This document shows, piece after piece, positions 20,508 through 30,423 of a stretch of 41,627 nucleotides of DNA. Origin of the DNA: Desulfurococcales archaeon (GTDB lineage Archaea; Thermoproteota; Thermoprotei_A; Sulfolobales; Fervidicoccaceae); contig JALWDA010000082.1 in the NCBI GenBank assembly GCA_027014955.1, positions 1-41,627 on the forward strand, given 5' to 3'. Under the pieces are notes generated by a model. It had not been told where the DNA came from. It saw nothing but the letters and a program-made list of their open reading frames with translations, and searched no databases. Position numbers and translations under genes: made by a program. The first letter of the stretch is position 1, and each line of letters starts with the position of its first letter.

Positions 20508-21362
20508 TTAGCCTATTGTAGTCTCTATCTCGCTTTTCACTATGAGAGTTCCTAATGTTCTCTTACCTTTTTTAAGATAGTCGAGCAGAACCCCAGGGGG
20601 CTCGCCCGGGAGTATTATCGTCTCAACCACATCTGTAGTCATCATGCCTTTTTGTATAGCTTTGAGCTTCCCTATTATCCCGCTGGTGACATCAAAGTAC
20701 CCATGCCTTGCCTTCTGCTCTTGGGATATCTTATTTATAAGCCAGTCGAGCCGGTATAGGCTTATTTTCCTAACAATATCACGAAAACCCCCTTCTCTCT
20801 CAATGTAAATGCCCGGAGCGTCTACCAGAAAAACAACCTTCGAGGCGTTTATGGCTGATGCAATTAAGTATACGAGGGTATCGCCAGACAATATTGAGGG
20901 ACCACACTCTCCCTTCGAGGCCACAATGTCACCGTACATGACTGGCACTATACCTCTCTTGAATAACATCCTAAGGGTTTCGAAAATACAATAGTATTCC
21001 CCACTGCTGCATGAATAGTTGCAAACCGAGCGTGGGGGGAGGGAGACTGCAGGGACTCCTGCTTTAACTAGCTTCTCAGTCACTAGTCTGTTAAGTTCGT
21101 CCATCGACATTGTTACCTGGTGAAAATCTTCATAGTCAAGCTTTCCTTTTATTTCCATAATATTCTTCACAGTATAATGGCCAAAGGAGCCGCCGCCATG
21201 AACTATGGCTATATCGAAGTGTCTTTTTAGAGAACCTATTTCCTTGGCTATCCTGCCTATAGTCCTGGTTCTGGGCTTGAACGGTGTTGTTTTATCTGTT
21301 ATTACACTTCCACCCAGCTTCATTACTATCGGCTGATTGGTTTCGTTTCCCTGCTCATCCAT
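20508..21362 (-). CDS. Isopentenyl phosphate kinase (amino acid kinase family)
   Basis: VMKLGGSVITDK, IVHGGGSFGHYTV (IPK histidine), LSGDTLVYLIA, DAPGIY, DVTSGIIGKL. Confidence 0.95.
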   Translation of the reverse strand: MDEQGNETNQPIVMKLGGSVITDKTTPFKPRTRTIGRIAKEIGSLKRHFDIAIVHGGGSFGHYTVKNIMEIKGKLDYEDFHQVTMSMDELNRLVTEKLVKAGVPAVSLPPRSVCNYSCSSGEYYCIFETLRMLFKRGIVPVMYGDIVASKGECGPSILSGDTLVYLIASAINASKVVFLVDAPGIYIEREGGFRDIVRKISLYRLDWLINKISQEQKARHGYFDVTSGIIGKLKAIQKGMMTTDVVETIILPGEPPGVLLDYLKKGKRTLGTLIVKSEIETTIG

Positions 21363-22179
21363 GGCCGTCCCTCCAGTCCAGCCGGGCGACCACAGCCTCT
21401 CCTGGCAGAGAGGGTAGGATTATCAGGTTTTCCCGATAACCGGGATGCCTACGCTCTACTTTATAGAGGGTTCCCCATATACTGTTATAAAAAACTACTA
21501 GTTCCCCTACAGCTGAGCCCTGGAGCGTTTCTAGTTCTGCTTTGCTAAGTCTGTTTATTAATTGTATAAGTGTGAGTGAGGACACCTTAGCCATAAGGTC
21601 TAGGAACTCTCTGTCACGGGACACGTTCTTTCTTAGAGAAGGCTTAACCCTATATACGAATTTCAACGGTAGTCCGTCTGTCTCATAATTTATCTTTTCA
21701 CCGGAATTTGAAACAATTGTAGCAGTATCCCATTCGAGGCATGTGGCGAGCGCTTCCGACTCTACTTTGCTTATACCCTTCTCCATTAGTAGGGAGGAGA
21801 GTATCGCAATCCTTTCGTCTCGTTCAAATGTTTCCCCATAGAGTGTTTCCAGTGCCCTGATTGCGACATATACTATGCTCCCAGCGAATCCTATCCTATA
21901 GTCCTTGATGCCCTCCCAGCTTATCATGAGTCTTATATTATCTGGAACCGCCTCGTTCATCAAATATGATAGGACGTTTACCAGGAAAGAACCCAGCGCA
22001 TGACCGGGGTTAGGTCTGAGTATTACTCCTTTTTTTCTGGACTCTTGGTAGGAGACTCTTATTGTAATGCTTTCTGTTCTTGCTGGATAGCATATTACTG
22101 GGGGTGCTCGATCTGGTATTCTATGCCCTATCAGCACGGGAAGACGCTTTTCAGCTAGGTAGAGAAGCTCTTCTCCCAT
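21355..22179 (-). CDS. Divergent GHMP-kinase-like protein at the mevalonate kinase position
   Basis: Between MEMO and IPK genes; possible degenerate GHMP motif GFAGSIVYVAIRALETLYGE; canonical GLGSSA motif absent. Confidence 0.45.
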   Translation of the reverse strand: MGEELLYLAEKRLPVLIGHRIPDRAPPVICYPARTESITIRVSYQESRKKGVILRPNPGHALGSFLVNVLSYLMNEAVPDNIRLMISWEGIKDYRIGFAGSIVYVAIRALETLYGETFERDERIAILSSLLMEKGISKVESEALATCLEWDTATIVSNSGEKINYETDGLPLKFVYRVKPSLRKNVSRDREFLDLMAKVSSLTLIQLINRLSKAELETLQGSAVGELVVFYNSIWGTLYKVERRHPGYRENLIILPSLPGEAVVARLDWRDGHG

Positions 22180-22218
22180 AGCTGTCGTCTCCCTTGGGCA
22201 GTGTCATAATCCTTGGTT

Positions 22219-23091
22219 TCAAGCCATATCAAGACGGAACTGTGCTGCAAGATACCCTACAACGCTGCTTTTGTCACCGCTAGTGTCTCCCGAGGTGGCG
22301 TGTTTGAGTATAATTGGTTTTACACGTGTCATTGTCCTAGCAAGGTACATGAGCACCATTATGCCTATGGGACCGCATACGGTTATGTTCTCCCTTACTA
22401 TTGTATGAAAGAATCTCTCAGGGTCGAGGCTCACTATAGCGTCTATTGCTTTCCTGTCCTTCTCCAGCGTTACTTCGTGGGGATCATAGTGGTTAAGGTC
22501 GCTACTCGCCAGTATCATTGCGTCGCGCCCTACCTCATCTAAAGCTTTTCTTATATCTTCCGCTAGGCTTTTGGCAACTTTTGGCGTTTGATCGTATGCT
22601 ACTATGGGTAGTATTCTTATCCCGCTATTATATATGTACTGAAGATATGGTAACTGTACCTCCAAGCTGTGTTCCTGTATATGCGCGTCGTAGTCGGGCA
22701 TAACCACTGTACTGTTTTTTACAAACCATTCAAACATTTCTCTATCAACAGGTATCCTGCCGAGGGGAGTTTTCCACTCCTTCCAAGGCGCTATTGACAC
22801 AGGTGCCCCTAGTCCTGTATGGTTGGGCCCTATGAGTATAACCGTTTCCGGGGCTTTCTCCCTAGACAGGCTATAATATGCATGGGCAGCAACGGGGCCA
22901 CTGTATATGTACCCTGCGTGAGGAACTATGTAGCCCAGAGACTCTCTCTGGCTACCCCTATTCCTAGGAGGAAGGCTACCTGGACCTACCTCGTGTAGGA
23001 AGCTCCATTCTATCCTTTTGAGAAGAAGGTCTTTGTCTGATTCGTAGAAAAAACCAGCTACTGCTGGGGGCCTTACCAGGCCTTCTATCAA
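22219..23091 (-). CDS. MEMO1 family protein
   Basis: [52 protein letters not shown]. Confidence 0.95.
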   Translation of the reverse strand: MIEGLVRPPAVAGFFYESDKDLLLKRIEWSFLHEVGPGSLPPRNRGSQRESLGYIVPHAGYIYSGPVAAHAYYSLSREKAPETVILIGPNHTGLGAPVSIAPWKEWKTPLGRIPVDREMFEWFVKNSTVVMPDYDAHIQEHSLEVQLPYLQYIYNSGIRILPIVAYDQTPKVAKSLAEDIRKALDEVGRDAMILASSDLNHYDPHEVTLEKDRKAIDAIVSLDPERFFHTIVRENITVCGPIGIMVLMYLARTMTRVKPIILKHATSGDTSGDKSSVVGYLAAQFRLDMA

Positions 23092-23750
23092 GTCCTTACA
23101 CCTAGTTTTGTCTCGAAGGAACTGGGAGGCTCTGGTAGGTCCTCTCCCTTGCCTAACTCTCCCCTCTCTCTAAGGACTTCCCGTGCCAGCAGCCAGTAGA
23201 GGAGAGCGAGGCTCTTCCTCCCCTTGTTATTCGCTGGTATTATTAGGTCTATGTTCTCCGTACGGTTATCAGTGTCCGTGAACGCTATAATTGGTATACC
23301 CACCTTGGCTGACTCCGTGAGTATTTGCTGGTCTGCCCTTGGGTCAGTCACCACTATTACATCGGGCTCAGAGTACCACTCGAGGTGAGGGTTCGTCAAA
23401 ATGCCCGGTATTATCCTACCGGTCACAGCTTTGGCCCTAGCGTATGTGGCGAACTTCCTCACAGGCGTAAAACCGTATTGCCTGACACTGACCACAAGTA
23501 TCTTTTCAGGATCGTATCTCGAGAGAGTCTTCGCCGCTATCCTTAGCCTTTCATCAATCTTCCTAACGTCAAGCACGTAGAGACCATCAGGCCTTATCCT
23601 GTAGACGAAGGGTTTCATCATACGCGTGCAAATATGTGTACCAATATGGACCCCGGCGGCAAGGTACTGGTCAATAGGTACTAGGAGCTCAATTTGCCTC
23701 TTCTTAATCTCTGCTTCCTGCTCCTTTTCCTGCTGTTGACCCTGAGACAC
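23088..23750 (-). CDS. rps2: 30S ribosomal protein S2
   Basis: [38 protein letters not shown]. Confidence 0.96.
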   Translation of the reverse strand: MSQGQQQEKEQEAEIKKRQIELLVPIDQYLAAGVHIGTHICTRMMKPFVYRIRPDGLYVLDVRKIDERLRIAAKTLSRYDPEKILVVSVRQYGFTPVRKFATYARAKAVTGRIIPGILTNPHLEWYSEPDVIVVTDPRADQQILTESAKVGIPIIAFTDTDNRTENIDLIIPANNKGRKSLALLYWLLAREVLRERGELGKGEDLPEPPSSFETKLGVRT

Positions 23751-23759
23751 GAGTTAGAC

Positions 23760-23960
23760 TCACCTCATAGGCCTGAATTTCATGACCTGTTTTATAAGAG
23801 AAACGTGGCCAAGCATGGTTCTCCTGCAACAGTATCTGTCAAGGCCCAGGTCATCCAGTACTTTCTCCGGGTCCTCTCCTTTCTCGACCCTTTTGCTAAA
23901 TTCCTCCCATAGATGGCCTAGGGGCCTACCGCATGTGAAGCATCTGACGGGTATTATCAC
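23760..23960 (-). CDS. rpo10: DNA-directed RNA polymerase subunit Rpo10 (RpoN)
   Basis: [21 protein letters not shown]...[16 protein letters not shown]. Confidence 0.96.
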   Translation of the reverse strand: MIIPVRCFTCGRPLGHLWEEFSKRVEKGEDPEKVLDDLGLDRYCCRRTMLGHVSLIKQVMKFRPMR

Positions 23961-23966
23961 TAGTCT

Positions 23967-24371
23967 TCACCTGTAGGATTTCTGCCATCTCCTACGGGCG
24001 CTGTACCTCATGGGTTTCTCGGGCTCGGTCCTCCTAGGGTCACCTACTATCATGTGCCTATCATAGTCGTAATATATCTTCTTGAGGCTAGGTCTCTCAA
24101 AGAAGGCGAGAAGGCCGCGCGCAATCGCTGTTCTCACGGCATCCGCCTGACCCATGACGCCCCCACCCCTAACCTTCACTATTATGTCAACCTTGCTCCA
24201 AAGCTCGTGGCCTGCCAGCAATAGCGGCTCCATGACTTTCATTCTGAAGAGCTCAACAGGGTAAATCTCCAAGGGTATCCCATTGATCCAGACCCTCCCT
24301 TTACCCTCTTTTATAATGGCTCTCGCTATTGCTTTTTTCCTCTTTCCCGTCGCGAGCGCTATTCTCATCAT
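23967..24371 (-). CDS. rps9: 30S ribosomal protein S9
   Basis: TGKRKKAIARAIIKEGKGRVWINGIPLE...C-terminal YSARRRWQKSYR. Confidence 0.96.
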   Translation of the reverse strand: MMRIALATGKRKKAIARAIIKEGKGRVWINGIPLEIYPVELFRMKVMEPLLLAGHELWSKVDIIVKVRGGGVMGQADAVRTAIARGLLAFFERPSLKKIYYDYDRHMIVGDPRRTEPEKPMRYSARRRWQKSYR

Positions 24372-24832
24372 GCTTCACCTCTCCATCCCATTAACTTAGC
24401 CAGCTCTCCAACAGTTATGAACCTTGTCTCCAGTTTCGCGGCATCGGCTTCCTTAAAACTCACTTTCTCGAGCCCTTGGAACTCCTCAGGAACACCAACG
24501 TACACCTTAAGCCTTCGTAGGGCCTCTCTACCCTTAGGCTTCCTGTGGGGAAGCATTCCCTTAATGGCTGATTTAACTATACGCTGTGGGCTTCTTTCCC
24601 TCCTAATGCCCTGCCTCTCCGGGTTCCTGTAGGTTTGAACCTTGAACATTCGCATATAGCCGTCTATGACGCGTTTCGGCTCACCGCTTAACACTGCCTT
24701 CTCCGCATTTACTATGACGACCTTTTTGCCCTCGAGCAGCATCTTCGCCACGCGGCTTGCCATGCGCCCCAGGATAAGTCCAGAGGCGTCGACAACCACC
24801 ATGGTTTTCTGTAGCTCCTGCATAATCTGCAC
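24368..24832 (-). CDS. rpl13: 50S ribosomal protein L13
   Basis: VVVDASGLILGRMASRVAKMLLEGKKVVIVNAEKAVLSG. Confidence 0.96.
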   Translation of the reverse strand: MQIMQELQKTMVVVDASGLILGRMASRVAKMLLEGKKVVIVNAEKAVLSGEPKRVIDGYMRMFKVQTYRNPERQGIRRERSPQRIVKSAIKGMLPHRKPKGREALRRLKVYVGVPEEFQGLEKVSFKEADAAKLETRFITVGELAKLMGWRGEA

Positions 24833-24836
24833 CTCC

Positions 24837-25214
24837 TCAACCTATAAGTACGAATCTTTTACCCTTAATGTGCTCGAGTATCTCCTCCTTCTCAACAAGT
24901 TCTCGGAGAGTTATCGGCTTGCCACCAGCCTTTGTTATCTTATCAAGTGCTGTGAGACTAAAAGACTCGGCGACTATGGTCAAGCTTTTGGTAAGCATGC
25001 CCGAGCCTAGCACTCTTCCCGGAACAACTGCTATCTCATCTTCTTTTGCGTACCTGTTTATCCTACTAATGTTCACGGCTCTTCTCCTTCGCCTCGGCCG
25101 GGCTAGTTCCTCAGCTACCCTAGCCCATATTCTTCGCCCGTCTTTCTTTGATAGACGTAATAGCTTTCTTATGAGAACCCTCCTTAGCGTATTTGTTGAG
25201 CTGGTTCTAATCAT
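24837..25214 (-). CDS. rpl18e: 50S ribosomal protein L18e
   Basis: RPRRRRRAVNISRINRY...VPGRVLGSGMLTKSLTIVAESFSLTALDKI. Confidence 0.94.
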   Translation of the reverse strand: MIRTSSTNTLRRVLIRKLLRLSKKDGRRIWARVAEELARPRRRRRAVNISRINRYAKEDEIAVVPGRVLGSGMLTKSLTIVAESFSLTALDKITKAGGKPITLRELVEKEEILEHIKGKRFVLIG

Positions 25215-25230
25215 TGCAGACGCCCCGTTT

Positions 25231-26118
25231 TTATTCTTGTACTGGAACCTGCTTCGAGAGCTCTTGCCTGAACGTGTTTATTTTTTCTTTAAGGACCTTT
25301 ATGGATTCCATTATTATGGTCTCGGGCCTTAGAGCGCCCGAGGATTCAATAGTTAGGATGAGTGAGTTTTCTAGATATTTTATCTTTAGTGGGGATTGCT
25401 CCCCCCCACAGACTTTTTCTACGCAAAACCGCAAAAGGCTGGTGTTCTTCACATCATGGAGGAGTAGTTCTCCTTTTCTTGTTTTCTTCATTTTCTCGGC
25501 TAGGTCGGGGAAACCCTTTGCAATACAGTCTAGACAATCATTTAATTTAGTGTTCTCATCAAGACCGTTTAGGTCAAATACTAAGACAGGCAAGTAGGTC
25601 AGGACAGAAACTGTGGTGGGGCTCCACTTTATGTGTTCCTTGCCCCTACCCAGCCTAGCTTGGGCCTCTAGTGAAACACTCTGTCCCTTTCCAAGGACTA
25701 CTATGGGTATGTTCTCATATACCGGCTTTATGTCGGGGTCCTCTATTTGCATGTCCCCCGAGTAGACCACTTTTTCCTCCTCTTCATCATTCCTCACATC
25801 AAGTACAATCCTAGTATAGCAGTCTTCACATGTAGGGCATTCAGAGCACTCTTCTGGTGACCGGTATTTCTTTATAGCTTTTTCACTGTCAAGCGGAACC
25901 ATAGCCATCCTGTGTGCAAGGTTCTCGTCGTGTATAACGCTGTTGTTCTCCACTATGAAGAGTGTGTCTATTGCTATTGTAGGCACCTCCTCCATGGCGG
26001 CACGCCTTATGCTCGAAAGTACGTGGAGTGGGTAGCCTTCTAACAGTATTCTTATCCGGCTGTCGCTTTTACCTAGCACCTTGACGCTAGACTCTGCCAT
26101 TACCAACACACCGGCCAC
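25231..26118 (-). CDS. rpo3: DNA-directed RNA polymerase subunit Rpo3 (RpoD)
   Basis: AAMEEVPTIAIDTLFIVENNSVIHDENLAHRMAMVPL; CSECPTCEDC metal loop. Confidence 0.95.
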   Translation of the reverse strand: MAGVLVMAESSVKVLGKSDSRIRILLEGYPLHVLSSIRRAAMEEVPTIAIDTLFIVENNSVIHDENLAHRMAMVPLDSEKAIKKYRSPEECSECPTCEDCYTRIVLDVRNDEEEEKVVYSGDMQIEDPDIKPVYENIPIVVLGKGQSVSLEAQARLGRGKEHIKWSPTTVSVLTYLPVLVFDLNGLDENTKLNDCLDCIAKGFPDLAEKMKKTRKGELLLHDVKNTSLLRFCVEKVCGGEQSPLKIKYLENSLILTIESSGALRPETIIMESIKVLKEKINTFRQELSKQVPVQE

Positions 26119-26124
26119 TATCGG

Positions 26125-26526
26125 CTAGACCCTTCTACCTCTCCGGCCACCGGGCCTCCTTGTTGTATCGTGAGGTATGGGAGTCACATCCTCTATACGG
26201 CCAATAATGAACCCGGCCCTTGCCAGCGCACGTATGGCTGCCTGGGCTCCTGGGCCCGGTGTCTTAGGCCCATGTCCACCCGGGGCTCTTACTTTAATGT
26301 GAATCGCGTTTATACCCTTCTCCATAGCTATCTGAGCTGCCCTCGAGGCACTTATCATCGCTGCATATGGAGAGGGTTTTTCTCTGTCGGCTTTTACCAC
26401 CATTCCCCCACTAACCCTGGATACGGTTTCCGCTCCAGTCAGGTCTGTTATGTGGACAATTGTGTTGTTGAGACTACTGTATATGTGAGCGACGCCCCAT
26501 TTGAGCTCGCGTGACTGGAACGACAT
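26125..26526 (-). CDS. rps11: 30S ribosomal protein S11
   Basis: [24 protein letters not shown]...[16 protein letters not shown]...[21 protein letters not shown]. Confidence 0.97.
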   Translation of the reverse strand: MSFQSRELKWGVAHIYSSLNNTIVHITDLTGAETVSRVSGGMVVKADREKPSPYAAMISASRAAQIAMEKGINAIHIKVRAPGGHGPKTPGPGAQAAIRALARAGFIIGRIEDVTPIPHDTTRRPGGRRGRRV

Positions 26527-26562
26527 GGCTAACTTTCCCCACTATAGTTGTTATAGAGCCCG

Positions 26563-27093
26563 CTATGGAGATGTTAGGCTTGGAGCCTGTTGCTCCTCCT
26601 CCAGCCTTTTTCTGAAGGGACTTGAGGGTAGAATATCTATTTTATCCTCCTCATCCCTATCAACCAGGTATCCTGGACTAGTGACCCTTCTTCCACCTAT
26701 ACCTATGTGCCCGTGCACGATAAGCTGTCTCGCCTCATATATTGTTCTCGCTAGCCCCTTTCTATAGACTAGTGTTTGCAGACGGCGTTCCAGAATATTT
26801 TCAGCTTTAAGGGAGAGCACATCATCAAGGGTTGCCCCTTCATTCAAATACCCCTTCTTGACCAGTATTCTCAGAAGCTCCGCCTCATCTTGTTTGCGAA
26901 GCTCCTCTGGGAGCGCCTGCAACCTCCGTGCCCTATGCCTGTACTCCCTAGCCATAGTATTGGCTATCCAGAGTTCCTTCTTGTTTCGTAGGCCATATTT
27001 TCCGACAAGCTCGATTTCCTGCATCAGGCGCTCCTTTATCCAAGGATGGCCAGGGCCCATCCACTTCTTTCTAGGCTTCTTAGGGTCACCCAT
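26563..27093 (-). CDS. rps4: 30S ribosomal protein S4
   Basis: [33 protein letters not shown]. Confidence 0.96.
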   Translation of the reverse strand: MGDPKKPRKKWMGPGHPWIKERLMQEIELVGKYGLRNKKELWIANTMAREYRHRARRLQALPEELRKQDEAELLRILVKKGYLNEGATLDDVLSLKAENILERRLQTLVYRKGLARTIYEARQLIVHGHIGIGGRRVTSPGYLVDRDEEDKIDILPSSPFRKRLEEEQQAPSLTSP

Positions 27094-27109
27094 GGCTCTC
27101 CGCCTCTAC

Positions 27110-27574
27110 TCACTTCTTCTTCTTTCTCACACCAACAGTAACTCCCAGTCTCCCAGTGGTGTGGGTTCTCTGACCCCTAACCTTGAGGCCAAGGGCGTGC
27201 CTTATACCCCTCCAGCTCTTGATACGTTTCTCACGCTCTATGTCCTGTTTTGCTTTGAATATTAGGTCCGAGCCCACAAGGTGCATGTCCTCCCCGGTCT
27301 CATAGTCCTTCCTCCTGTTATACATCCAGGGTGGAAGACCGTATCTTTTTGGATTTGATAGCAGGTCCTCTATCTTAGCAACCTCTTCGTCGGTTAGAAG
27401 GCCGGTCTTTTTCTCGGGGTCTATCCCAAGCTTCCTGACAATAGCCATGGCGGTGGTTACTCCTATTCCCTTTATCCCAGCCAAGCCATAAACTACCTTA
27501 AGCTTTCCATCAATGTCCGTACCTGCTACCCTTACTACGTATCGGAACTGTTCTGCCTCAGCCATGTCCCACAC
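27110..27574 (-). CDS. rps13: 30S ribosomal protein S13
   Basis: [24 protein letters not shown]...[25 protein letters not shown]. Confidence 0.97.
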   Translation of the reverse strand: MWDMAEAEQFRYVVRVAGTDIDGKLKVVYGLAGIKGIGVTTAMAIVRKLGIDPEKKTGLLTDEEVAKIEDLLSNPKRYGLPPWMYNRRKDYETGEDMHLVGSDLIFKAKQDIEREKRIKSWRGIRHALGLKVRGQRTHTTGRLGVTVGVRKKKK

Positions 27575-27733
27575 ACGCTCTCCAGGGCTTTGAGTTTCCC
27601 GTTATATCATTCCTGTTACGGTGAGCCTGCCAGGTAGTGTAAACACTAGGCTCCGCGTCATTTCACTTTACATTGTCCGGGGTTTTAATTTATTCTCTTT
27701 TAAAACATTGGAGGAAGAAGGGCCCAGGTTGGC

Positions 27734-28840
27734 TCAGCGGATTCGTTTCTTCAGGCCCTCAAGCCAGCCGGGCTCCAGTTGGGAGTAGAAGGCCTTCAGT
27801 AACTCAACCGTATAGTAGAGGTCCTTGAGATCCAGGAGCTCCACTGGACTGTGGAGATATCGTGTGGGTATGCTTATGACTCCTGCGGGAATGCCCTCTC
27901 TGGACAGCTGAATCGCGGTGGCATCAGTTGTTCCACGGGGCAGTACCTCCACCTGGTGGGGTATGTTACTGTTCTTGGCGACCTCCACGAGCTTGTCAAT
28001 TATTTCCTCGCTTACTATAATACCCCTGCCTGACTGGCCGTCGACTATTTTTATGGTTGGCCCCATCCCGACCTTGGCTACGGCATCCTGCTCGTCAACA
28101 CCCGGGACATCGTTCGCAGCAGTAACGTCTACAGCTAGTGCGAGGTCAGGATTAACAGAGTATGATGACACCGTGGCGCCCTTGAGTCCCACTTCCTCTT
28201 GCGAAGTCGCGGCGAATACAAGGCTAACCTCCCCAGGGTCGGCATCTATGAACGCTTTCAAGGCAGCGGCCAGGCCCGAGCGATCATCCAGGGCCTTCCC
28301 AGCAACTCTTGTACCAGCCAGCCTCGTTAGGGACGAGTCAAGTACTATGGGTGACCCCTTTCTTATCCCCATCTCCTCGACCTCCTCTCTCGATGATGCC
28401 CCAATGTCTATGAAGAGCTTGTCCATTTTCACAGGCTTGTCCCTCTCCTCGGGGCTGAGGAGGTGGGGTGGCCTGACCCCAATCACGCCGGGTACCCATG
28501 CTCCTCTGAAGCTCCTTACTCTAACCCTAAGGGCTGGAAGTATGGCTTCGTTCCATCCTCCTATGGGGCTGAAGTATATGAACCCTTCTTCGGTAATGTG
28601 TCGTACCATAAGCCCTATCTCGTCCATGTGGGCTGCTATCATGAGTTTCGCGTTGCTCGAACCTTTCTTTTGGGCAATAACGTTCCCCAACGGGTCTATC
28701 CTTATGGAGTCGGATACGGGCTCCAGTTGTTCTATTATGAACTCCCTGACCTCGGTCTCTCTCCCGCTAATCCCCCTGAGCTCTGTGAGTTTTGAGAGGA
28801 GGCGAAAGAGTTCTTCAAGCTGGCTAGGCTCGGGGTGCAT
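27734..28840 (-). CDS. M42 family metallopeptidase (endoglucanase/aminopeptidase-like)
   Basis: IAAHMDEIGLMV, ALDDRSGLAAALKAF, TSQEEVGLKGA, PRGTTDATAIQ, STRYLHSPVE. Confidence 0.95.
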   Translation of the reverse strand: MHPEPSQLEELFRLLSKLTELRGISGRETEVREFIIEQLEPVSDSIRIDPLGNVIAQKKGSSNAKLMIAAHMDEIGLMVRHITEEGFIYFSPIGGWNEAILPALRVRVRSFRGAWVPGVIGVRPPHLLSPEERDKPVKMDKLFIDIGASSREEVEEMGIRKGSPIVLDSSLTRLAGTRVAGKALDDRSGLAAALKAFIDADPGEVSLVFAATSQEEVGLKGATVSSYSVNPDLALAVDVTAANDVPGVDEQDAVAKVGMGPTIKIVDGQSGRGIIVSEEIIDKLVEVAKNSNIPHQVEVLPRGTTDATAIQLSREGIPAGVISIPTRYLHSPVELLDLKDLYYTVELLKAFYSQLEPGWLEGLKKRIR

Positions 28841-28935
28841 CGAATCCGATCACCCGTCGGTTCTTTTGCATGTATGGCTTCTTCTATGGTTGTCTTGTTA
28901 TCTATTTGATGGTTTCGTATTTGATATTTAACAGG

Positions 28936-30129
28936 CTATTTAGGTCTCTTAACTTCCTCCCTTATTGCATGCGATGCCTCTTCAACCTCACCCTCAGTGT
29001 TGTAGAAATGGGGGGAAATCCTGAGGAAGCCCGGTCTAGCCGATACTATTATTTTCCTATGTTTTCTCAGCCTCGCTACAACTGTTAGGGGGTCTTGTAA
29101 ACGTGCTATAACTATCCCCGACTCCTCGCCGCTCCTAACCTCCAGCGCAATGTCCCCCAGTACCTCTCTAACTACTCTAGCCAGGCTGGTGATTCTTTCA
29201 AAGATACGTTGCCATCCAAACTTCTCCATGAAACTTAACGATGATGATAACCCGACGAAGGAGACGAAAGAGGGCGTACCCCACTCGAAACTATTGGAGC
29301 TAAGAGGTGCTTCGAAGTCCCAAAGAGGAAGTTCTCGCTCGAAGAGCTCTTCTCCCCCTGCTATCCTGTCAAGTACACCGTCTTTTACACCCAGCCATCC
29401 GAGGTAGAGCGGCTCTATGTAATCCCACACCCTTGAGGAAACGTACAGGAACCCCGCACCGTGTGGGCCCATAAGCCATTTGTAGGAGCCGAAATATAGG
29501 AAGTCAGGGCCCTGGTTACTGACGTCGACCTTTATGCTTCCAACAGAGTGGAAAGCATCGGTCACCAGGAAGGCACCATAATCGTGGACTATTTTTGACA
29601 CGTTTCTAAGGTCGACTGCGATGCCCGTTCTCCACGAAACGTGGTCGACCATCACAAAGCCTGTACGCCTATCAATAGCCTCCTCTAGTTCAGCAACCTT
29701 CTCATCACTATGCAGTCCCTTGAGAAGCACTATCTCTCCTATAAGCCCTTTTTTCTTAAGCTGCAGAAGGGTGTAATAGTTTGTGGGAAAACCGTAAGAG
29801 TCCATAATAACCTTGATATCCCCACGCTTGGACCTATGCAATTCCATAACCAGTGTAGCGATTATAGCGTTCAACGCAGTAGTGGCATTAGGGATAGTTG
29901 CGAGACCAGATGCCCGCGTGTTTAATAGCATCGCCACCTTATCTTTCAGACCCATTATTGTCCGCAGCCCGTTCTCCCAGGGCTCACCCTCTCTAGACCA
30001 TTTGTCTAAAAAGGAATGTATGCTCTCCACTGTGGGTAGGGGGAGAGGGCCTGCACCAGCGTTATCAAGATACACATAATTCCGCGTGATAGGTATCTTA
30101 TTACGCAAGGACTCCAGGTCCATATTCAA
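28936..30129 (-). CDS. Class V aminotransferase family protein (cysteine-desulfurase-like fold)
   Basis: YVYLDNAGAGPLP, VMVDHVSWRTGIAVDL, VTDAFHSVGSIKVD, YFGSYKWLMGPHGAGFLY; ATG at 30123 is a likelier start than the TTG at 30129. Confidence 0.92.
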   Translation of the reverse strand: MNMDLESLRNKIPITRNYVYLDNAGAGPLPLPTVESIHSFLDKWSREGEPWENGLRTIMGLKDKVAMLLNTRASGLATIPNATTALNAIIATLVMELHRSKRGDIKVIMDSYGFPTNYYTLLQLKKKGLIGEIVLLKGLHSDEKVAELEEAIDRRTGFVMVDHVSWRTGIAVDLRNVSKIVHDYGAFLVTDAFHSVGSIKVDVSNQGPDFLYFGSYKWLMGPHGAGFLYVSSRVWDYIEPLYLGWLGVKDGVLDRIAGGEELFERELPLWDFEAPLSSNSFEWGTPSFVSFVGLSSSLSFMEKFGWQRIFERITSLARVVREVLGDIALEVRSGEESGIVIARLQDPLTVVARLRKHRKIIVSARPGFLRISPHFYNTEGEVEEASHAIREEVKRPK

Positions 30130-30163
30130 CGTCCTCGATCACGCTTTTAACCTCTTAAGAGAT

Positions 30164-30172
30164 AGCTATAAG
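30164..30172 (+). promoter_or_regulatory. Candidate archaeal TATA box for tRNA-Ser
   Basis: AGCTATAAG centred about 25 nt upstream of tRNA position 1. Confidence 0.45.
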
Positions 30173-30192
30173 ATGATTATAGTATAACACGA

Positions 30193-30293
30193 GCCGGGGT
30201 GCCCGAGCGGACCAAGGGGCTGGCCTGGAGAGGCCGCCGGTTAGCCAGTGCCCCTTACGGGGCGCGCGGGTTCGAATCCCGCCCCCGGCGCCA
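30193..30293 (+). tRNA. tRNA-Ser (anticodon GGA) with encoded CCA and a ~12-nt intron at 37/38
   Basis: Acceptor GCCGGGG/CCCCGGC, D-stem CCC/GGG, anticodon stem CTGGC/GCCAG only after removing AGGCCGCCGGTT, long variable arm CCCC-TTAC-GGGG, T-arm GCGGG TTCGAAT CCCGC, then GCCA. Confidence 0.93.
30231..30242 (+). other. Predicted tRNA intron (12 nt, canonical position 37/38)
   Basis: Excision restores 7-nt loop CTGGAGA and 5-bp anticodon stem; boundary ambiguous by 1 nt (A231/A243). Confidence 0.82.
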
Positions 30294-30423
30294 TAAGCTG
30301 TTCTGAAGGGCCTATAATCCGTGGTGCCTTACTTTTAGGTTCCTAAGTGTATGCCAAAAACATAGTATCCTGATAGATGCTTTATGTCTTCCTCGGGAGC
30401 TTTTTCCTGATCCTAGTGACTTG

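Noticed and set aside
27918-28931. 337-aa plus-strand ORF antisense to the M42 peptidase gene
   Set aside because: Long only because the antisense frame lacks stops; the minus-strand product has all M42 motifs
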